From: Geosiphon pyriformis
Taxonomy: Eukaryota > Glomeromycota > Glomeromycetes > Archaeosporales > Geosiphonaceae
Assembly (NCBI GenBank): GCA_016748015.1
Contig: JAAOMT010000134.1
Location: 1,371,726 to 1,435,725 of the forward strand
Direction: 5' to 3'
Length of the DNA stretch: 64,000 nt
The stretch's first letter is position 1. Every line of letters starts with the position of its first letter. Below, piece after piece: positions 57,333-64,000 of the stretch. The notes below the pieces were generated by a model that worked only from the letters and a program-made list of their open reading frames with translations, was not told the DNA's origin and made no database searches. Made by a program: the position numbers and the translations under genes.

Positions 57333-57989
57333 ATGAACAATTATTTTCTGGATCAAAACATTCAAAATGCTTTCTATACTCTCCATGAGTATTGAATCAA
57401 AAACTATCTACATGCTACTTTGACTATTGGAAAACAAACCACCATAATTGATAACAGTGGAACACATACTGTTATTAGATCAAAGAAAACTACTACCAGA
57501 AGAAAAAAAATTGGTAGCAAAATGAATAAATATCTGTTAGAAAGTATAATAGCAGTTATACTTCTACTTTCCAGCACAATTGGAAAAACACTCCAAGAAA
57601 TCTTACTCATAGACAAAAACTTGTTATATAGAAGGCAATTAGAACTCTATGGTTACCTTAGTAAAATCATAGAGGATATAAAACTCATAAAAAAAACAAC
57701 TTCAAAGATACAGGCAGAAATTTTGGGCATTATATGGTTAGATGTTCCAAGAGTTTTAACTATTGCTAAAAGAGCCAAAACTCTAATACAAAGATTTGGT
57801 TTCTTGGATACAAAACTTATTTCACCTTAAGTATTATATACCTTATCCACAAAAAACTTCAACAAACTAGTTAGCTTTGAGTTAGATAAAACTCTTCAAA
57901 TAAATTACACCATAAATAGCTTGATTTCACTGAAGCTTAATCTCTTTGAAAAAGATGATGTTATGATTAAAACTTATACTTCTTATTAA
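57333..57989 (+). pseudogene. ORF3 of element I
   Basis: ATG at 57333 conserved, 657 nt as in C and B, frame -1 relative to pol. Open from 57420 for 136 codons: TIGKQTTIIDNSGTHTVIR, RSKKTTTRRKK basic patch, YKLLESI-like helix, YRRQLELYGYLSK, LTIAKRAKTLIQRFGFLDTK. Last codons in the 3' LTR (TSY stop). Confidence 0.72.
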
Positions 57990-58624
57990 TTATCACATGT
58001 ATTAGCCATTGATGTCATATAAATTAGCCACTTTATTTTTAGAAAGTAATCATTGACCTGATTATTGATCTAGTTGTTGATCTAATCATTGACCACTTTT
58101 GATAACTATATAAGCAATAAATCTCTTAGCTATAAAAAAACATGTAGAAATCAAAAAAATAAAATAAATAAAATAATAACTTTCATCTCAATCATTCTTT
58201 TATTGCTAATTTCTTTTTTTCTATCTTTAAGTATCTGAACATCTTGAAATAAAAAATTACTTGTTGGTTGTTTTTTATCTTTTCCTAAAATATATAATTG
58301 CAACATTTGAAGATTATTGAATAAAATGTGACTGAAGAGTACATCTGATACCTGATATTGAATTATAAGAGCACTGACGTGAGGCATAGAATTATACCAG
58401 TGTGTGATCATTTGTTGACAGTATAGACTATTTTTCTACCTTCAGATTCCCCAGTTATCTTTAGAAAGTATAATAACTGAGATATTTTATGAGACTAATC
58501 TCACATATTGAATTCATAGTAATTCAATTTGCTCTTTGAAGTTGAATTTCCTTTGATTCCTTTCATCACCCTACAATTCTGTTCTTCCTTGCTATCCATT
58601 AGCTTGTTACTCCAACCCATAATA
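57959..58624 (+). repeat. 3' LTR of element I
   Basis: 666 bp, starts TGTTATGATTAAAAC, ends CCCATAATA (C to T in the last triplet). TATA near 58105. TSD CTAC at 58625-58628. Confidence 0.94.
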
Positions 58625-58628
58625 CTAC

Positions 58629-59372
58629 TGTTACCTATACATCCTTGAATGCTTCAGATAACTTAAGCAACAAAGAAAATAGGACAATGAATCATGTCTG
58701 GCCTGTAAAGAAATGCTTTTGGACAAAGAAATATAGAATAACATTTCTGGAAAAAAAGAAATGTGCAACAAATTATGCCAATACATGATTCTAATCAGCA
58801 ATTGAATACACAAAAGAACACCAATAAACACTGTCTGGAGAAGAACAGTAAAATGCTTAGATGATTGTTTACATAATAATGACAAAATTTGACAAATAAT
58901 CCTCACCAAGATTGAAGACATGTCAAAAGAAGAAATAAGAAAAATCAAAAATAACCTGCCAGAACCCATAGAACTCGAGTCAACTTTGAACTCTAATATT
59001 ATCTTTGATAATATAAATTCAAAACAATTCCATGAACATTATTAAGACTTAGCACCCACCAAAAAAAAGCAAGAGCAATGTTTAGAACAACTAAACATCC
59101 AACTATGTGACCACTGTTTGATTTCATGTGATTTTCAATATTGTAATGATTGTAATCTTATTTACAATTCACCACTATGCATAATCTACATGATTCCAGA
59201 AGAGAAAAAACCAATTAATTATTATGTATCAAAATCAGAATTAAAGTTTAATTCTGATTCAAACTCTGATAATAACAATAAAAACAATGGTTTTAGCTCA
59301 GTTCAAAATGACAACACCAATAACAATAATTCAGATTCCAATTCAAACCAGAACAATACATTGCACTTCTAG
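58629..59372 (+). pseudogene. Cys-rich region and acidic linker of element H, right part
   Basis: Continues the first Cys module (ESCLACKEMLL, CNKLCQYMILISN), a helical stretch (EIRKIKNNLPEPIELE), then the second module CDHCLISCDFQYCNDCNLIYN (about 59107-59170) and the acidic Ser/Asn/Asp linker (FNSDSNSDNNNKNN, to 59372). A single copy of the segment that is duplicated in D. Confidence 0.7.
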
Positions 59373-59425
59373 ACCTTATAAAAAAACAAGAACTGAAATG
59401 ATTCAGCAATAATGATGAAAGTAGT

Positions 59426-59889
59426 ATGTCAAAATGTGCACATAATACTAATGCAGAATTTGATTTTAGATATTCTAGAAAAAATGCTATCAAATTAGAA
59501 TCACATTTGTGCATATGCATTGATCTGAAAGTAGCACTGAAAATTTCAACAATAACAATAGTTCAACTAACATCTAGGAATAGTTTAGCAAAAAAAAGAA
59601 TCAACATCAAAAAAAAAAAATTGACACAAAATATATAAAAAATATCATTGCAATGCTACAAAATAACTTGGAAAAAGAATATATTATTGAACCAAATAAA
59701 AAGATAGCACAGGCAATATTCCTACTTTTAGTTAAAATAGCTCAGTTAATGTTAGTAAGAAAAAAAAAAAAATTAAAAATAACAGCAAGAAGGATAAGTA
59801 GATTCAGATCCACAAGTAAGATAGATATATCAGTTAATATAGCAAAGAAAGAAATTATTGACAAAAAAGAAATTATCTTTACCTGTTAA
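59426..59889 (+). pseudogene. dUTPase domain of element H
   Basis: Motif I NTNAEFDFRYSRK (about 59447), motif II region LTSRNSLAKKRINI (about 59570), stops across motif III, motif IV region EPNKKIAQAIFLLLVKIAQLM (59690 onward), motif V remnant RRISRFRSTSKIDI (about 59790). Frame changes at about 59630. Same position as in D and E. Confidence 0.78.
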
Positions 59890-60299
59890 TCAATTTCTAT
59901 CCTGTCATATAACTAGCACATATTAGCCATAAAAAGAAAAGTAAAAGATCAAGCTCAAATTTTTGAAGTAAAAACAACAATTTGTGAATTAGGAAAGATT
60001 GGACTTACTAATTTTACATACCAGCCAAAAGCTTGAAACACATAAAAATTCTCATCTACAATACAACTGGAGACATCATTAAAATACCAAAAAAAACCAC
60101 TATCAGATATTTAAGCACTAAAGTTAAAGACCAACCAAATACCATTCCAGATTTTCCACAACTGTGTAGATATGTAGATATTATATCATAAACAATATAT
60201 GGATAAAAAGAATGCTATTTGCTCTAACCAAAACAATTAGAACAAATAAACTTGGAAAACTTAGATCTATTCCAACAAATGCAACTCAAAATATTACTT

Positions 60300-61560
60300 A
60301 ACAATTTCACTGATATCTTTGTTAATGAAAACAAATTTGGCCAAACTGATATTATCCAGCATTAGATCAAAACTGGAGATGCAATGCCAATCAAACAAAA
60401 ACATACAGAGTATTACCAATTAGCTATAAGATCATCTAACAGAAAATTAATCAGATATTAGACAACAGGTTAATTCAATCATCAATGAGTTTATGGTTGT
60501 CACCAGTAGTACTAGTCTGTAAGAAAAATAGAAAAATTTACTTTTGTGTAGATTACAGAAAACTCAACAGTATTACTTATGGAGATAGCTATCCAATTCC
60601 ACAAATTCAGAAATTATTTGATGCTTTCAAAAAAAAGAAATGGTTCTCCATATTAAATTTGAATAGTGATTACTAACAAGTAGTCATAAATCCAGCCAAT
60701 AAGAAAAAAACTGTATTCACAATTAAAGAAAGAAATTTTAAATTTGAAGTAATGCTATTTGATTTAACCAATGCACTGACAACTTTCCAATGGCTAATAG
60801 AATTGTCTATACTAAACTGCTATAGAAATCAGTAGTTGTGTATTTAGATAACACTAATGTGTTCTTAAAAACTTTTAATAATTATCTTTATTATCTACAA
60901 CAAATGTTTGAAAGACTAAGAAGAGCAGAGCTAAAGTTAAATGCCACTAAATACTTCTTTGGCAAAACAGAATTGAAATTTTTGGAACATATCATAAGCA
61001 AAGGCAGCATTAAAACAGATTCAGATAAAATTGAGATAGTCAAAAACTTTTCGGTACCAACAAACTTGACAGAACTACAGGCATTTTTGGAATTTGCTAA
61101 ATACTATTGCTGCTTTATACAAAACTTCTCAAAAATAGCTCAATCATTCTATCAGCTTTAAGCCAAGAATGTGAAATATAAATGGACTGAAAAGCAACAA
61201 GAAGCTTTCAACATTTTAAGAAAAAAGCTCATTTAAGCACCAGTATTGATCTATTCAGACCACAACAAACCATTCATCATTACCACCAATGTATCAGATC
61301 AAGTATTGAGAGCAGTATTATTGCAGAGAAGACCAGATAAAAGAGAATACCCAGTAGCATATGTTAGCTAAAGTTTAAGTCCAGCTAAAAAGAACTATGA
61401 AACACCAGCACTAGAACACTTAGCTATTTATTGGGATAGAAGAAATACTTAAGCCAGAAATTTGATATTTACACTAATCACAAAGGGTTGACATCAATTC
61501 AGAAGCAAGAATTTAGAGACAACTTTCATGCTAAATAGAAAAAAAAAATGAAAATACTGA
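60300..61560 (+). pseudogene. RT and RNase H of element H
   Basis: RT block open at 60485-60676 (SLWLSPVVLVCKKNRKIYF, FCVDYRKLNSI). The first catalytic Asp is lost (LNLNSDY) and the box is YLDN (60841-60852). Thumb/connection at 60838-61161 (QMFERLRRAELKLNATKYFFG, FLEHIISKGSIKTDSDKIE). RNase H to about 61560 (PAKKNYETPALEHLAIYW). Ends at the J insertion. Confidence 0.85.
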
Positions 61561-61636
61561 TAGTTTGTTGCAAATAAAACAAATCTAAGAACATTTCAAC
61601 CCAAAAATATAACAAAAGATAAATATACAAAAATAT

Positions 61637-62384
61637 TGTTACAGATTAGAGTAATAAGCTAACAGATAGCAAAAAAAAACAGAATTGTAGGATGATAAAA
61701 GAAATCAAAGAGAGTTCAACTTCAAAGAGTGAATTGAATAAGTATGGATTTAATGTGCAAGATTAGTTTTATAAAATATCTCAGTTGCTGTACTTTTCAA
61801 AAGATAACCAGGAATCTGAAGGTAGAAAGATAGTCTGTACTGTCAACAAATGATCATGTCTGATATAATTCTATGCCTCACATCAGCACTCTTAGAATTC
61901 AATATCAGATATCAGATGTACTCTTCAGTTACATTTTATTCAATAATTTTCAAATACTGCAATTACACATTTCAGGAAAAGAGTAAAGAATAACTGACAA
62001 GTAATCCTTTATTCCAAGATGTTCAGATACTTGAAGGTAAGGAAAGAGAAATTAGCAATAAGAAAATGATTGAGATGAAAGTTGTTATTTTATTTATTTG
62101 ATTCTTGATTTTTACATACATTTCTACAGCTAAGAAATTCATTACTTATATAGTTATCAAAAGTGGTTAATAATTAGGTTAACAACTAGGTCAATGATTA
62201 AGTTAATAATCAGGTTAACAGTCAGGTTATTGATCAGATCAATGATTAAGTCAATGATCAGGTCAATGGTTAAGTCATTGATTAGATTAATAATCACTTT
62301 CTAAAAATAGAATGGCTAATTTATATAACATCAATGGCTAATACATGTGATAATTAATAAAAAGTATAAGTTTCAACCATAATA
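61637..62384 (-). repeat. 3' LTR of element J
   Basis: 748 bp, longest of family 1 because its TGATCA/TGATTA array (about 62165-62300) has more units. TATA near 62137-62144. Ends CATAATA on the plus strand. Confidence 0.92.
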
Positions 62385-63009
62385 TTATCCTCTCCAAAGA
62401 GATTGAGCTCTGGCAAAATTAAGTTATTCATGATGTAATCTATTTGAAGAGTTTTATCTAACTCAAAGCTAACTAGTTTGTTGAAGTTTTTTGTGGATAG
62501 AATATATAATACTTGAGATAAAATGAGTTTTGTATTCAAGAGACAAAATCTTTGTATTAAAGTTTTGGTTCTTCTAGCATAATTAAAACTCTTGGAACAT
62601 CTAATCATATAATGCCCAAAATTTCTGCCTGTATCTCTGAAGTTGTTTTCTTTATGAGTTTCATATTTTCTATGATTTTTCTGAAACAACCATAGAGTTT
62701 TAATTGTCTTTTATATGACAAGTTTTTGTCTATGGATAAGATTTCTTGGAGTGTTTTTTCAATTGTGCTGAAAGATGGGAGTATAGCTGCTGTTATACTT
62801 TCCAACAGATATTTATCTATTTTGCTACCAATTTTTTCTTTTTTGGTAGTAGTTTTCTTTGGTCTGATAATGGTATGTGTTCCACTGTTATCAGTTATGG
62901 TGATTTGTTTTCCAATAATCAGAGTAGCATTTGAATAGTTTTTGATCCAATACTCATGGAGAGTATAGAAGACATTTTGAATGTTTTGATCCAGAAAATA
63001 ATTGTTTAT
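62354..63009 (-). pseudogene. ORF3 of element J
   Basis: 656 nt, one base shorter than in B, C and I: a deletion near 62580 splits it into two frames (62805-62605 and 62689-62354). Start codon ATA as in B. Readable LLESITAAILPSFSTIEKTLQEIL and TLIQRFCLLNTKLILSQVLY. Confidence 0.68.
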
Positions 63010-63049
63010 GTTAATTGAAGATATCTCTGTTTTGGGAATAGTGCATTTA

Positions 63050-64000
63050 TTTATACTTGATTTTGCTGATCATTTAAGTTGGTATTACCACAACAGACAA
63101 CCAATCAGGTCGTTTATGATATTTCTTGAGTCATGTATCATGAACAGAATGATCATTGAAGATTGTTCCAGATTGATCTTGAAGAATATAAGAACCATTG
63201 TTCAAAACTTTGTTGATTATAAAGGGTCTTTTCCACTGGCTAGAGAATTTATTACCATAAACATTGTTTCTATCTGAACAGTATTTCAATACCAAGTCAC
63301 TAACACTTAAAGAAAGTGTTTTATAAGTTTTTTTTCTTTTAAGCTTTTTTGGAACTGTTTTATTTTTTTAAAAGCAATTATTTATGCTTCTACCAAGAAG
63401 TCAAGAATAGTATCAAGTCTTCTTTACAAAATGCCTTTGTAATTTTTTATTGTGATCTTTTCAAAGGGTATTGTCTCAATATCAGTTTCTATTGATAGTG
63501 TTGCCATACATCCATAGAACAGATAAAAAAGTTCATAACTTGTTATGTTATAATTTACAGTTCTATAAGCAAACAAAGTTGAAAGCAGTACTTTGTCTCA
63601 TAAGTTTGTTTTTTTACTGGTTTTGGCTAGGATTTCACATAATATTCTATTGAAATGTTTCACTAGGCCATTTGTTTGAAGGTGATAAAGGGAGAAAAGT
63701 TTATAACATATTCCCATTTTTCTACAAAGTTCTTCAACCAGTGTACTAAGAAACATTCTTCTTCTATCAGATAAAAGTTCTTTGGGGCAGTCATAATAGC
63801 AGATAATATTTTCATAAATGAAATTGGCTATTGAGACTGCTGTTTGATCTGGAGTGGTTTTTGCTTCTACCCACTTTGTAAGATAGTCAGTAGCTGTGAT
63901 AATGTATCTGTTGTCATCAGAAGTTATTATTAAAAGTCTAACAACATCTATACCAATTCTGTCAAATGATTGACCAATAAAGATTGGATAAATATATTCT
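63050..64000 (-). pseudogene. integrase (C-terminal pol) of element J
   Basis: Catalytic core readable from the right edge: IGIDVVRLL (first Asp kept), LLSDRRRMFL (second Asp kept), NGLVKHFNR (Glu changed to Lys). C-terminal part at 63500-63100 with FEKITI, QRRLDTILDFLVEA and VLNNGSYILQDQSG blocks. TGA at 63131-63133 at the codon where C and B also have TGA. Confidence 0.85.

Larger units (their letters stand above)
50956..58624 (+). mobile_element. Ty3/gypsy element I, family 1, complete
   Basis: 7669 bp with both LTRs (50956-51632, 57959-58624) and TSD CTAC (50952-50955 and 58625-58628). Gag, pol and ORF3 are in the same arrangement as C. Inserted within the Cys-rich region of H. Carries more stops than C, plus single-base deletions near 52613 and in the integrase tail near 57005. 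Confidence 0.95.
41838..61636 (+). mobile_element. Ty3/gypsy element H, family 2, split by G, I and cut by J
   Basis: 5' LTR in two pieces (41838-42131 and 47346-47870) around solo LTR G. Gag and protease at 47900-50600; the Cys-rich region is split by element I (50956-58624, TSD CTAC). dUTPase, RT and RNase H run to 61636, where J begins. Integrase, ORF3 and 3' LTR must lie right of the window beyond J. H is itself inserted in F. Confidence 0.88.
61637..64000 (-). mobile_element. Ty3/gypsy element J, family 1, 3' end
   Basis: Minus-strand copy whose 3' LTR (61637-62384), ORF3 and integrase are in the window; the rest lies to the right. Inserted after the RNase H of H. The left flank is ATAT (61633-61636). 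Confidence 0.9.

Noticed and set aside
63002-63277. 91-codon plus-strand ORF
   Set aside because: Antisense shadow of the pol C-terminus and ORF3 start of J. The same shadow recurs, on the strand opposite the element, in B and I.

Overview
This window is a stack of nested, decayed transposable elements. I see no host gene, rRNA, tRNA or CRISPR array in it. The DNA is very AT-rich and almost every reading frame carries TAA, TAG or TGA codons that look like transition products of CAA, CAG, CGA or TGG. A long-decayed LINE at 35.8-40.1 kb gives the best hint of the organism: its translated fragments match, as far as I remember them, LINE proteins of arbuscular mycorrhizal fungi (Glomeromycotina, Rhizophagus-like). 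The dUTPase-bearing Ty3/gypsy polyprotein and pervasive CpG decay fit that. The assignment is inference; no search was run.

Two Ty3/gypsy families dominate. Family 1 (A, B, C, I, J; about 7.7 kb when uninterrupted) has LTRs of 670-750 bp, a gag ORF, a pol ORF (protease, RT, RNase H, integrase) in the -1 frame after a conserved TTTAAAC heptamer, and a third ORF (ORF3) of 218 codons that runs into the 3' LTR. Family 2 (D, E, F, H; about 10 kb) has LTRs of about 820-850 bp and a longer polyprotein: gag, protease, two Cys-rich modules, an acidic Ser/Asn linker, a dUTPase domain, RT, RNase H, integrase and again an ORF3 of about 219 codons. Both families share the same primer-binding site and make 4-bp target-site duplications (TSDs).

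Layout. Left arm: A (minus, 1-4978, runs off the left edge) and B (plus, 4983-30490) lie head to head, separated by 4 bp, and both appear to sit inside E (minus, 30491-35804). B is split by D (minus, 7553-25508, TSD CTGG). D's 3' LTR is itself split by C (minus, 7682-15407, TSD GTAT), the only family-1 element complete and uninterrupted here apart from I. Centre: the LINE relic (plus, 35805-40078), flanked by E and F. Right arm: F (plus, 40079-41837) is cut by H (plus, 41838-61636). H's 5' LTR holds a lone LTR, G (42132-47341), and G is cut by a pogo/Tigger-like DNA transposon (42313-46580, TA duplication). H's interior is cut by I (plus, 50956-58624, TSD CTAC), and its RNase H end by J (minus, 61637 to the right edge).

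The order of insertion follows from the nesting: LINE first, then E and F, then A, B and H, then D, G, I and J, then C and the pogo element. None of the copies looks autonomous. The RT active-site YLDD is intact only in A; C, B, I, D and H carry Asn at one of the two Asp. The pogo transposase has its second catalytic Asp changed to Asn. Most damage is substitution rather than indel, so whole-gene lengths (ORF3, transposase) are preserved.
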